This document shows, one piece after another, positions 37,440 through 49,112 of a DNA stretch of 64,000 nucleotides; position 1 is the stretch's first letter, and each line of letters begins with the position of its first letter. The position numbers and the translations under genes were made by a program. The stretch is from Nomia melanderi (lineage: Eukaryota; Arthropoda; Insecta; Hymenoptera; Halictidae), in assembly GCF_051020985.1 (NCBI RefSeq), contig NW_027475140.1, forward strand, positions 558,001-622,000. Reading direction: 5' to 3'. A model generated the notes under the pieces. The model did no database searches. It saw only the letters and a list, made by a program, of their open reading frames with translations, and was not told the origin of the DNA.

Positions 37440-37614
37440 GATATCACCAGATATATGCTGGATTTTTACATGACCTTGGGTGACGGATTCCGAATATCTG
37501 TAATTTTCTCGGCCACTGGTGGTCCGAGGTCGTTCCTGCTGCACAGATTCATTCATCAGTGCCTCCTACAGACAATGCACTTTGATTTATTGCGCTATCC
37601 GTAATAACACCCGA
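37440..37614. repeat. Type-B monomer 13
   Basis: B core as in unit 10 with ATTCATTCATCAGTGCC; last full type-B unit in the window. Confidence 0.92.
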
Positions 37615-37701
37615 GATATCACCAGATATATATTGGATTTTCCCCTGACCCTGAGTGTGCGGCCCCATGAGACTGTGGTTTTCTCGGCCCCTAGTGGTCC
37701 G

Positions 37702-38435
37702 AGGTCGTTCCCGCTGCACAGATGCATGCGCCAGGGCCTCCTGCAGATAATTCCCTTTGGCTTACTGCGCTATCTCTAATAGCACCCGAGATATCACCAG
37801 ATATATATTGGATTTTCCCCTCACCCTGAGTGGCCGGCCCCATGAGACGGTGGTCTTCTCGGCCCCTGGTGGGCCGAAGTCGTTCCCGCTGCCCAGATTC
37901 ATGCGCCACGGCCTCCTACAGACAATGCACTTTGATTTTTTTGCGCTATCTGTAATAGCACCCGACATATCAACAGATATATATTGGATATTTCCCTCAC
38001 CCTGAGTGTCCAGCCCCATGAGACGGTGGTTTTCTCGGCCCCCGGGTGGACCGAGGTCGTTCCCGCTGCACAGATTCATGCGCTAGGGCCTCCTGCAGAT
38101 AATTCACTTTGGTTTATTGCGCTATCTCTAATAGCGACCGGGATATCACCAAATATATATTGGATTTTCCACTGACTCTGGGTGTCCGGCCCCATGAGAC
38201 GGTGGTTTTCTCGGCACCTGGTGGTCCGAGGACGTTCCCGCTTCCCAGATTCAGGCGCCAGGACCTCCTGCAGATAACTCACTTGGTTTATTGCGCTATC
38301 TCTAATAGCACCCGAGATATCACCAGATATATATTGGATTTTTCCCTGACCCTGAGTGTCCGGCCCCATGAGACGGTGGTTTTCTCGGCCCCTGGTGGTC
38401 CGAGGTCGTTCCCGCTGCACAGATTCATGCGCCAG
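37702..38435. repeat. 2,800-bp (16-monomer) HOR segment, copy 1
   Basis: Matches 40,502-41,234 at 2,800 then 2,799 bp; the change is due to one extra T in GATTTTTTTGCG near 37,936. Shared markers: GTGGGCCGAAGTCG, CCCGACATATCAACAG, CCCCCGGGTGGACC, AGCGACCGGGATATC and the short CACTTGGTTTATTG. Confidence 0.88.
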
Positions 38436-38665
38436 GGCCTCCTGCAGATAATTCACTTTCGTTTATTGCGCTATCTCTAATAGCACCCGAGATATCACCA
38501 GATATATATTGGATTTTACCCTGACCCTGAGGGTCCGGCCCCATGAGACGGTCGTTGTCTCGGCCCCTGGATGTCCGAGGTCGTTCCCGCTGCCCAGATT
38601 CATGCGCCAGGGCCTCCTACAGACAATGCACTCTGATTTATTGCGCTATCTGCAATAGCACCCGA

Positions 38666-38840
38666 GATATCACCAGATATATGCTGGATTTTTACATGAC
38701 CTAGGGTGTCCGGCCCCATGTGTCGGTGGTTTTCTCGGCCCCTGGTGATCCGAGGTCGTTCCCGCTGCACAGATTCATGCGCCAGGGCCTCCTGCAGATA
38801 ATTCACTTTGGTTTATTGCGCTATCTCTAATAGCACCCGA
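38666..38840. repeat. Type-B/type-A chimeric monomer
   Basis: Starts as type B (ATATGCTGGATTTTTACATG, ACCTAGGGTG) and turns to type A at TCCGGCCCCATGTGTCGG. The switch lies about ten bases further right than in the unit at 33,766. It is the only trace of type B after 37.6 kb. Confidence 0.87.
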
Positions 38841-39190
38841 GATATCACCAGATATATATTGGATTTTCCCCTGACCCTGAGTGTCCGGCCCCATGAGACT
38901 GTGGTTTTCTCGGCCCCTGGTGGTCCGAGGTCGTTCCCGCTGCACAGATTCATGCGCCAGGGCCTCCTGCAGATAATTCACTTTGGTTTATTGCGCTATC
39001 TCTAATAGCACCCGAGATATCACCAGATATATATTGGATTTTCCCCTGACCCTGAGTGTCCGGCCCCATGAGACTGTGGTTTTCTCGGCCCCTGGTGGTC
39101 CGAGGTCGTTCCCGCTGCACAGATTCATGCGCCAGGGCCTCCTGCAGATAATTCACTTTGGTTTATTGCGCTATCTCTAATAGCACCCGA
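38841..39190. repeat. Two identical adjacent reference monomers, 3' haplotype alpha
   Basis: Two consecutive 175-bp units (38,841-39,015 and 39,016-39,190) read identically. They carry the alternative 3' module: CTGCAGATAATTCAC (with a PstI site), GGTTTATTGCG and CTATCTCTAATAGC. Alpha and beta are the two commonest 3' states of the array. Identity of neighbours indicates very recent single-monomer duplication or conversion. Confidence 0.9.
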
Positions 39191-40501
39191 GATATCACCA
39201 GATATATATTGGATTTTACCCTGACCCTGAGTGTCCGGCCCCATGAGACTGTGCTTTTCTCGGCCCCTGGTGGTCCGAGGTCGTTCCCGCTGCACAGATT
39301 CATGCGCCAGGACCTCCTACAGACAATGCACTTTGATTTATTGCGCTATCTGTAATAGCACCCGATATATCACCAGATATATATTGGATTTTACCCTGAC
39401 CCTGAGTGTCCGGCCCCATGAGACGGTCGTTGTCTCGGCCCCTGGCGGTCCGAGGACGTCCCCGCTGCACAGATTCATGCGCCAGGGCCTCCTACAGGTA
39501 ATGCACTTTCATTTATTGCGCTATCTGTAATAGCACCCGAGATATCACCAGATATATATTGGATTTTCCCCTGACCCTGAGTGTCCGGCCCCATGAGACT
39601 GTGGTTTTCTCGGCCCCTAGTGGTCCGAGGTCGTTCCCGCTGCACAGATTCATGCGCCAGGGCCTCCTACAGACAACGCACTTTGATTTATTGCGGTATC
39701 TGTAATAGCACCCGAGATATCACCAGATATATATTGGATTTTCCCCTGACCCTGAGTGGCCGGCCCCATGAGACGGTGATCTTCTCGGCCCCTGGTGGTC
39801 CGAGGTCGTTCCCGCTGCCCAGATTCATGCGCCACGGCCTCCTACAGACAATGCACTTTGATTTATTGCGCTATCTGTAATAGCACCCGAGATATCACCA
39901 GATATATATTGGATATTTCCCTCACCCTGAGTGTCCAGCCCCATGAGACGGTGGTTTTCTCGGCCCCTGGTGGACCGAGGTCGTTCCCGCTGCACAGATT
40001 CATGCGTTAGGGCCTCCTGCAGATAATTCACATTGGTTTATTGCGCTATCTCTAATAGCACCCGAGATATCACCAGATATATATTGGATTTTTCCCTGAC
40101 CCTGAGTGTCCGGCCCCATGAGACGCTGGTTTTCTCGGCCCCTGGTGGTCCGAGGACGTTCCCGCTTCCCAGATTCAGGCGCCAGAGCCTCCTGCAGATA
40201 AGTCACTTGGTTTATTGCGCTATCTCTAATAGCACCCGAGATATCACCAGATATATATTGAATTTTCCCCTGACCCTGAGTGTCCGGCCCCATGAGACGG
40301 TGGTTTTCTCGGCCCCTGGTGGTCCGAGGTCGATCCCGCTGCACAGATTCATGCGCCAGGGTCTCCTACAGACAATGCACTTTGATTTATTTCGCTATCT
40401 GTAATAGGACCCGAGATATCACCAGATATATATTGGATTTTCCCCAGACCCTGAGTGTCCGGCCGCATGAGACTGTAGTTTTCTCGGCCCCTGGTGGTCC
40501 T

Positions 40502-41234
40502 AGGTCGTTCCCGCTGCACAGATGCATGCGCCAGGGCCTCCTGCAGATAATTCCCTTTGGCTTATTGCGCTATCTCTAATAGCACCCGAGATATCACCAG
40601 ATATATATTGGATTTTCCCCTCACCCTGAGTGGCCGGCCCCATGAGACGGTGGTCTTCTCGGCCCCTGGTGGGCCGAAGTCGTTCCCGCTGCCCAGATTC
40701 ATGCGCCACGGCCTCCTACAGACAATGCACTTTGATTTATTGCGCTATCTGTAATAGCACCCGACATATCAACAGATATATATTGGATATTTCCCTCACC
40801 CTGAGTGTCCAGCCCCATGAGACGGCGGTTTTCTCGGCCCCCGGGTGGACCGAGGTCGTTCCCGCTGCACAGATTCATGCGCTAGGGCCTCCTGCAGATA
40901 ATTCACTTTGGTTTATTGCGCTATCTCTAATAGCGACCGGGATATCACCAAATATATATTGGATTTTCCACTGACTCTGGGTGTCCGGCCCCATGAGACG
41001 GTGGTTTTCTCGGCACCTGGTGGTCCGAGGACGTTCCCGCTTCCCAGATTCAGGCGCCAGGACCTCCTGCAGATAACTCACTTGGTTTATTGCGCTATCT
41101 CTAATAGCACCCGAGATATCACCAGATATATATTGGATTTTTCCCTGACCCTGAGTGTCCGGCCCCATGAGACGGTGGTTTTCTCGGCCCCTGGTGGTCC
41201 GAGGTCGTTCCCGCTGCACAGATTCATGCGCCAG
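40502..41234. repeat. 2,800-bp (16-monomer) HOR segment, copy 2
   Basis: Partner of 37,702-38,435 with few differences (CTTATTGCG/CTTACTGCG, GACGGCGG/GACGGTGG). Both copies contain the one-base insertion in CCCCCGGGTGG and the one-base loss in CACTTGGTTT. Confidence 0.88.
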
Positions 41235-43353
41235 TGCCTCCTACAGACAATGCACTTTGATTTATTGCGTTATCTGTAATAGCACCCGAGATATCACCAC
41301 ATATATATTGGATTTTTCCCTGACCCAGAGTGTCCGGCCCCCTCGAGACGGTGGTTTTCTCGGCCCCTGGTGGTCCGAGGTCGTTCCCGCTGCACAGCTT
41401 CAGGCGCCAGGGCCTCCTGCAGATAACTCACTTCGGTTTATTGCGCTATCTCTAATAGCACCCGAGATATCACCAGATATATATTGGATTTTTCCCTGAC
41501 CCAGAGTGTCCGGCCCCCTCGAGACGGTGGTTTTCTCGGCCCCTGGTGGTCCGAGGTCGTTCCCGCTGCACAGCTTCAGGCGCCAGGGCCTCCTGCAGAT
41601 AACTCTCTTTGGTTTATTGCGCTATCTCTAATAGCACCCGAGATATCACCAGATATATATTGGATTTTTCCCTGACCCTGAGTGTCCGGCCCCATGAGAC
41701 GGTGGTTTTCTCGGCCCCTGGTGGTCCGAGGTCGTTCCCGCTGCACAGATTCATGCGCCAGGGCCACCTGCAGATAATTCACTTTGGTTTATTGCGCTAT
41801 CTCTAATAGCGCCCGAGATATCACCAGATATATATTGGATTTTACCCTGACCCTGAGGGTCCGGCCCCATGAGACGGTCGTTGTCTCGGCCCCTGGAGGT
41901 CCGAGGACGTTCCCGCTGCACAGATACATGCGCCAGGGCCTCCTACAGACAATGCACTTTGATTTATTGCGCTATCTGTAATAGCACCCGAGATATCACC
42001 AGATCTATATTGGATTTTCCCCTGACCCTGAGTGTCCGGCCCCATGACACAATGGTTTTCTCGGCTCCTGGTGGTCCGCGGTCGTTCCCGTTGCACAGAC
42101 TCATGCGCCAGGGCCTCCTACAGACAATGCACTTTGATTTATTGCGCTATCTCTAATAGCACCCGAGATATCACCAGATATATATTGGATTTTCCCTGAC
42201 CCTGAGTGTCCGGCCCAATGAGACTGTGGTTTTCTCGGCCCCTGGTGGTCCGAGGTCGTTCCCGCTGTACAGATTCATGCGCCAGGGCCTCCTACAGACA
42301 ATGCACTTTGATTTATAGCGCTATCTGTAATAGCACCCGAGATAGCAAAAGATCTATATTGGATTTTCCCCTGACCCTGAGTATCCGGCCCCATGAGACG
42401 GTAGTTTTCTCGGCCCCTGGTGATCCGAGGTCGTTTCCGTTGCACAGATTCATGCGCCAGGGCCTCCTGCAGATAATTCACCTTGGTTTTTTGCGCTATC
42501 TCTAATAGCACCCGAGATATCACCAGATATATATTGGATTTTCCCCTGACCCTGAGTGTCCGGCCCCATGAGACTGTGGTTTTCTCGGCCCCTGGTGGTC
42601 CGAGGTCGTTCCCGCTGCACAGATTCATGCGCCAGGGCCTCCTACAGACAATGCACTTTGATTTATTGCGCTATCTGTTATAGCACCCGAGATATCACCA
42701 GATATATATTGGATTTTACCCTGACCCTGAGTGTCCAGCCCCATGAGACGGTCGTTGTCTCGGCCCCTGGAGGTCCGACGACGTTCCCGCTGCACAGATT
42801 CATGCGCCAGGGCCTCCTACAGGTAATTCACTTTGGTTTATTGCGCTATCTGTGATAGCACCCGAGATATCACCAGATCTATATTGGATTTTCCCCTGAC
42901 TCTGAGTGCCCGGCCCCATGAGACTGTGGTTTTCTCGGCCCCTGGTGGTCCGAGGTCGTTCCCGCTGCACAGATTCATGCGCCAGGACCTCCTACAGACA
43001 ATGCACTTTGATTTATTGCTCTATCTGTAATAGCACCCGACATATCACCAGATATATATTGGATTTTACCCTGACCCTGAGTGTCCGGCCCCATGAGACG
43101 GTCGTTGTCTCCGCCCCTGGCGGTCCGAGGACGTCCCCGCTGCACAGATTCATGCGCCAGGGCCTCCTACAGGTAATGCACTTTGATTTATTGCGCTATC
43201 TGTAATAGCACCCGAGATATCACCAGATCTATATTGGATTTTCCACTGACCCTGAGTGTCCGGCCCCATGAGACTGTCGTTTTCTCGGCCCCTGGTGGTC
43301 CGAGGTCGTTTCCGTTGCACAGATTCATGCGCCAGGGCCTCCTGCAGATAATT
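41235..43353. repeat. Satellite segment, mixed monomers
   Basis: About twelve monomers. It begins with a near-identical pair of 176-bp units (41,290-41,641). Later units carry GGAGGTCCGACGACG, ACAGGTAATTCAC, the disrupted GATAGCAAAAG landmark near 42,343 and CTGTGATAGC near 42,850. The unit near 42,165 is 174 bp with GGCCCAATGAG. Confidence 0.82.
41290..41641. repeat. Pair of adjacent 176-bp monomers
   Basis: Units 41,290-41,465 and 41,466-41,641 both have an extra C in CCCCCTCGAGACGG, a GACCCAGAG variant and AGCTTCAGGCGCC. They differ at few positions (CCACATAT/CCAGATAT, CACTTCGG/CTCTTTGG). Related single units lie near 2,626 and 49,160. This is a local single-monomer duplication. Confidence 0.88.
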
Positions 43354-43877
43354 CACTTTGATTTATTGCGCTATCTCTAATAGCACCCGAGATATCACCA
43401 GATATATATTGGATTTTCCCTGACCCTGAGTGTCCGGCCCCATGAGACTGCGGTTTTCTCGGCCCCTGGTGGTCCGAGGTCGTTCCCGCTGCACACATTC
43501 ATGCGCCAGGGCCTCCTGCAGATAATTCACTATGGTTTCTTGCGCTATCTCTAATAGCACCCGAGATATCAGCAGATATATATTGGATTTTTCACTGACC
43601 CTGAGTGTCCGGCCCAATGAGACTGTGGTTTTCTCGGCCCCTGGTGGTCCGAGGTCGTTCCCGCTGCACACATTCATGCGCCAGGGCCTCCTGCAGATAA
43701 TTCACTTTCGTTTATTGCGCTATCTCTAATAGCACCCGAGATATCACCAGATATATATTGGATTTTCCCCTGACCCTGAGTGTCCGGCCCCATGAGACGG
43801 TCGTTGTCTCCGCCCCTGGTGGTCCGAGGTCGTTCCCGCTGCACAGATTCATGCGCCAGGGCCTCCTACAGACAATG
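43354..43877. repeat. 524-bp (three-monomer) tandem duplication, copy 1
   Basis: Three monomers, one of them 174 bp (TTTTCCCTGACC), repeated directly at 43,878. Markers: GACTGCGG with CACACATTC, CACTATGGTTTCTTG, GATATCAGCAG and GTTGTCTCCGCCCC. One difference seen (43,709 C against 44,233 G). Confidence 0.9.
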
Positions 43878-44401
43878 CACTTTGATTTATTGCGCTATCT
43901 CTAATAGCACCCGAGATATCACCAGATATATATTGGATTTTCCCTGACCCTGAGTGTCCGGCCCCATGAGACTGCGGTTTTCTCGGCCCCTGGTGGTCCG
44001 AGGTCGTTCCCGCTGCACACATTCATGCGCCAGGGCCTCCTGCAGATAATTCACTATGGTTTCTTGCGCTATCTCTAATAGCACCCGAGATATCAGCAGA
44101 TATATATTGGATTTTTCACTGACCCTGAGTGTCCGGCCCAATGAGACTGTGGTTTTCTCGGCCCCTGGTGGTCCGAGGTCGTTCCCGCTGCACACATTCA
44201 TGCGCCAGGGCCTCCTGCAGATAATTCACTTTGGTTTATTGCGCTATCTCTAATAGCACCCGAGATATCACCAGATATATATTGGATTTTCCCCTGACCC
44301 TGAGTGTCCGGCCCCATGAGACGGTCGTTGTCTCCGCCCCTGGTGGTCCGAGGTCGTTCCCGCTGCACAGATTCATGCGCCAGGGCCTCCTACAGACAAT
44401 G
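43878..44401. repeat. 524-bp (three-monomer) tandem duplication, copy 2
   Basis: Direct copy of the preceding three monomers; similarity to the unit start extends to 44,488. The stretch 43,628-44,293 also matches 46,076-46,741 at 2,448 bp, so the trimer is part of a larger HOR that has only one trimer in its other copy. Confidence 0.9.
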
Positions 44402-46075
44402 CACTTTGATTTATTGCGCTATCTCTAATAGCACCCGAGATATCACCAGATATATATTGGATTTTCCCTGACCCTGAGTGTCCGGCCCAATGAGACTGTG
44501 GTTTTCTCGGCCCCTGGTGGTCCGAGGTCGTTCCCGCTGCACAGATTCATGCGCCAGGGCCTCCTGCAGATAATTCACTTTGGTTTATTGCGCTATCTCT
44601 AATAGCACCCGAGATATCACCAGATATATATTGGATTTTACCCTGACCCTGAGTGTCCGGCCCCATGAGACTGTGCTTTTCTCGGCCCCTGGTGGTCCGA
44701 GGTCGTTCCCGCTGCACAGATTCATGCGCCAGGACCTCCTACAGACAATGCACTTTGATTTATTGCGCTATCTGTAATAGCACCCGACATATCACCAGAT
44801 ATATATTGGATTTTACCCTGACCCTGAGTGTCCGGCCCCATGAGACGGTCGTTGTCTCGGCCCCTGGCGGTCCGAGGACGTCCCCGCTGCACAGATTCAT
44901 GCGCCAGGGCCTCCTACAGGTAATGCACTTTCATTTATTGCGCTATCTGTAATAGCACCCGAGATATCACCAGATATATATTGGATTTTCCCCTGACCCT
45001 GAGTGTCCGGCCCCTTGAGACTGTCGTTTTCTCGGCCCCTGGTGGTCCGAGGTCGTTTCCGTTGCACAGATTCATGCGCTAGGGTCTCCTGCAGATAATT
45101 CACCTTGGTTTTTTGCGCTATCTCTAATAGCACCCGAGATATCACCAGATATATATTGGATTTTCCCCTGACCCTGAGTGTCCGGCCCCATGAGACTGTG
45201 GTTTTCTCGGCCCCTGGTGGTCCGAGGTTGTTCCCGCTGCACAGATTCATGCGCCAGGACCTCCTACAGACAATGCACTTTGATTTATTGCTCTATCTGT
45301 AATAGCACCCGACATATCACCAGATATATATTGGATTTTACCCTGACCCTGAGTGTCCGGCCCCATGAGACGGTCGTTGTCTCCGCCCCTGGCGGTCCGA
45401 GGTCGTTTCCGTTGCACAGATTCATGCGCCAGGGCCTCCTGCAGATAATTCACTTTGGTTTATTGCGCCATCTGTAATAGCACCCGAGATATCACCAGAT
45501 CTATATTGGATTTTCCCCTGACCCTGAGTGTCCGACCCCATGAGACTGTGGTTTTCTCGGCCCCTGGTGGTCCGAGGTCGTTCCCGTTGCACAGATTCAT
45601 GCGCCAGGGCCTCCTGCAGATAATTCACTTTGGTTTATTGCGCTATCTCTAATAGCGCCCGAGATATCACCAGATATATATTGGATTTTTCACTGACCCT
45701 GAGCGTCCGGCCCCATGAGACGGTCGTTTTCTCGGCCCCTGGTGGTCCGAGGTCGTTCCCGCTGCACACGTTCATGCGCCAGGGTCTCCTACAGACAATA
45801 CACTTTGATTTATTGCGCTATCTGTAATAGCACCCGAGATATCACCAGATCTATATTGGATTTTCCCCTGACCCTGAGTGTCCGGCCCCATGAGACTGTG
45901 GTTTTCTCGGCCCCTGGTGGTCCGAGGTCGTTCCCGCTGCACAGATTCATGCGCCAGGGCCTCCTACAAACAATGCACTTTGATTTATTGCGCTATCTGT
46001 AATAGCACCCGAGATATCAGCAGATATATATTGGATTTTTCACTGACCCTGAGTGTCCGGCCCCATGAGACGGTC
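44402..46075. repeat. HOR segment, first copy of the 44-49 kb family
   Basis: The part 44,439-45,199 matches 46,712-47,472 at 2,273 bp. Markers: GGCCCAATG in a 174-bp unit, GACTGTGCTTTTC with CAGGACCTCC, CCCGACATATCACC, GGACGTCCCCGC with ACAGGTAATGC, and GCGCTAGGGTC with GGTTTTTTGCG. The rest (45,200-46,075) is ordinary monomers, mostly with ACATATC or GATCTATATT variants. Confidence 0.83.
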
Positions 46076-47472
46076 GTTTTCTCGGCCCCTGGTGGTCCGA
46101 GGTCGTTCCCGCTGCACACATTCATGCGCCAGGGCCTCCTGCAGATAATTCACTTTCGTTTATTGCGCTATCTCTAATAGCACCCGAGATATCACCAGAT
46201 ATATATTGGATTTTCCCCTGACCCTGAGTGTCCGGCCCCATGAGACGGTCGTTGTCTCCGCCCCTGGTGGTCCGAGGTCGTTCCCGCTGCACAGATTCAT
46301 GCGCCAGGGCCTCCTACAGACAATGCACTTTGATTTATTGCGCTATCTCTAATAGCACCCGAGATATCACCAGATATATATTGGATTTTCCCTGACCCTG
46401 AGTGTCCGGCCCCATGAGACTGCGGTTTTCTCGGCCCCTGGTGGTCCGAGGTCGTTCCCGCTGCACACATTCATGCGCCAGGGCCTCCTGCAGATAATTC
46501 ACTATGGTTTCTTGCGCTATCTCTAATAGCACCCGAGATATCAGCAGATATATATTGGATTTTTCACTGACCCTGAGTGTCCGGCCCAATGAGACTGTGG
46601 TTTTCTCGGCCCCTGGTGGTCCGAGGTCGTTCCCGCTGCACACATTCATGCGCCAGGGCCTCCTGCAGATAATTCACTTTGGTTTATTGCGCTATCTCTA
46701 ATAGCACCCGAGATATCACCAGATATATATTGGATTTTCCCTGACCCTGAGTGTCCGGCCCAATGAGACTGTGGTTTTCTCGGCCCCTGGTGGTCCGAGG
46801 TCGTTCCCGCTGCACAGATTCATGCGCCAGGGCCTCCTGCAGATAATTCACTTTGGTTTATTGCGCTATCTCTAATAGCACCCGAGATATCACCAGATAT
46901 ATATTGGATTTTACCCTGACCCTGAGTGTCCGGCCCCATGAGACTGTGCTTTTCTCGGCCCCTGGTGGTCCGAGGTCGTTCCCGCTGCACAGATTCATGC
47001 GCCAGGACCTCCTACAGACAATGCACTTTGATTTATTGCGCTATCTGTAATAGCACCCGACATATCACCAGATATATATTGGATTTTACCCTGACCCTGA
47101 GTGTCCGGCCCCATGAGACGGTCGTTGTCTCGGCCCCTGGCGGTCCGAGGACGTCCCCGCTGCACAGATTCATGCGCCAGGGCCTCCTACAGGTAATGCA
47201 CTTTCATTTATTGCGCTATCTGTAATAGCACCCGAGATATCACCAGATATATATTGGATTTTCCCCTGACCCTGAGTGTCCGGCCCCTTGAGACTGTCGT
47301 TTTCTCGGCCCCTGGTGGTCCGAGGTCGTTTCCGTTGCACAGATTCATGCGCTAGGGTCTCCTGCAGATAATTCACCTTGGTTTTTTGCGCTATCTCTAA
47401 TAGCACCCGAGATATCACCAGATATATATTGGATTTTCCCCTGACCCTGAGTGTCCGGCCCCATGAGACTGT
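46076..47472. repeat. HOR segment, second copy of the 44-49 kb family
   Basis: 46,076-46,741 matches 43,628-44,293 at 2,448 bp, and 46,712-47,472 matches 44,439-45,199 at 2,273 bp. The two spacings differ by exactly 175 bp: the monomer 44,264-44,438 has no counterpart here. Confidence 0.86.
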
Positions 47473-49112
47473 AGTTTTCTCGGCCCCTGGTGGTCCTAGG
47501 TCGTTCCCGCTGCACAGATTCAGGCGCCAGGGCCTCCTGCAGATAACTCACTTTGGTTTATTGCGCTATCTCTAATAGCACCCGAGATATCACCAGATAT
47601 ATATTGGATTTTACCCTGACCCTGAGTGTCCGGCCCCATGAGACGGTGGTTTTCTCGGCCCCTGGTGGTCCGAGGTCGTTCCCGCTGCACAGATTCATGC
47701 GCCAGGGCCTCCTGCAGATAATTCACTTTGGTTTATTGCGCTATCTCTAATAGCGCCCGAGATATCACCAGATATATAATGGATTTTTCCCTGACCCTGA
47801 GTGTCCGGCCCCATGAGACTGCGGTTTTCTCGGCCCCTGGTGGTCCGAGGTCGTTCCCGCTGCACACATTCATGCGCCAGGGCCTCCTGCAGATAATTCA
47901 CTATGGTTTATTGCGCTATCTCTAATAGCACCCGAGATATCACCAGATATATATTGGATTTTCCCTGACCCTGAGTGTCCGGCCCAATGAGACTGTGGTT
48001 TTCTCGGCCCCTGGTGGTCCGAGGTCGTTCCCGCTGTACAGATTCATGCGCCAGGGCCTCCTACAGACAATGCACTTTGATTTATTGCGCTGTCTGTAAT
48101 AGCACCCGAGATATCACCAGATATATATTGGATTTTTCACTGACCCTGAGTGTCCGGCCCCATGAGACGGTCGTTTTCTCGGCCCCTGGTGGTCCGAGGT
48201 CGTTCCCGCTGCACACATTCATGCGCCAGGGCCTCCTGCAGATAATTCACTTTGGTTTATTGCGCTATCTCTGATAGCACCCGAGATATCACCAGATATA
48301 TATTGGATTTTCCCCTGACCCTGAGTGTCCGGCCCCATGAGACTGTGGTTTTCTCGGACCCTGGTGGTCCGAGGTCGTTCCCGCTGCACAGATTCATGCG
48401 CCAGGGCCTCCTGCAGATAATTCACTTTGGTTTATTGCGCTATCTCTAATAGCACCCGAGATATCACCAGATATATATTGGATTTTACCCTGACCCTGAG
48501 TGTCCGGCCCCATGAGACTGTGCTTTTCTCGGCCCCTGGTGGTCCGAGGTCGTTCCCGCTGCACAGATTCATGCGCCAGGACCTCCTACAGACAATGCAC
48601 TTTGATTTATTGCGCTATCTGTAATAGCACCCGACATATCACCAGATATATATTGGATTTTACCCTGACCCTGAGTGTCCGGCCCCATGAGACGGTCGTT
48701 GTCTCGGCCCCTGGCGGTCCGAGGACGTCCCCGCTGCACAGATTCATGCGCCAGGGCCTCCTACAGGTAATGCACTTTCATTTATTGCGCTATCTGTAAT
48801 AGCACCCGAGATATCACCAGATATATATTGGATTTTCCCCTGACCCTGAGTGTCCGGCCCCTTGAGACAGTCGTTTTCTCGGCCCCTGGTGGTCCGAGGT
48901 CGTTTCCGTTGCACAGATTCATGCGCCAGGGCCTCCTGCAGATAATTCACCTTGGTTTTTTGCGCTATCTCTAATAGCACCCGAGATATCACCAGATATA
49001 TATTGGATTTTCCCCTGACCCTGAGTGTCCGGCCCCATGAGACTGTAGTTTTCTCGGCCCCTGGTGGTCCTAGGTCGTTCCCGCTGCACAGATTCAGGCG
49101 CCAGGGCCTCCT
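47473..49112. repeat. HOR segment, third copy of the 44-49 kb family
   Basis: 48,359-49,112 matches 46,785-47,538 at 1,574 bp (9 x 175 - 1), with a few differences (GACAGTCG/GACTGTCG, GCGCCAGGGCC/GCGCTAGGGTC). Between them lie ordinary monomers, including a 174-bp GGCCCAATG unit near 47,936 with CTGTACAG. Confidence 0.84.

Larger units (their letters stand above)
32571..37701. repeat. Irregular, heterogeneous satellite region rich in type-B monomers
   Basis: About 29 monomers without a clear long HOR. Six of the thirteen full type-B monomers lie here (33,066; 34,116; 34,816; 35,166; 36,040; 37,440), plus a chimeric unit at 33,766. Substitutions look denser than in the flanking HOR regions (for example GAGAAAGCTCC, TGGCCGTCCCC, CTTCTCGGCC, CTCACCCTGAG). 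A two-monomer duplication is at 34,605-35,304. No non-satellite sequence is present. Confidence 0.85.
38436..40501. repeat. Satellite segment between the 16-monomer HOR copies
   Basis: About twelve monomers, including the two identical reference monomers (38,841-39,190), a type-B/type-A chimera at 38,666, and the unit near 39,191 with GACTGTGCTTTTC and CAGGACCTCC. That unit is a marker that recurs near 44,614, 46,887 and 48,461. Confidence 0.82.
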
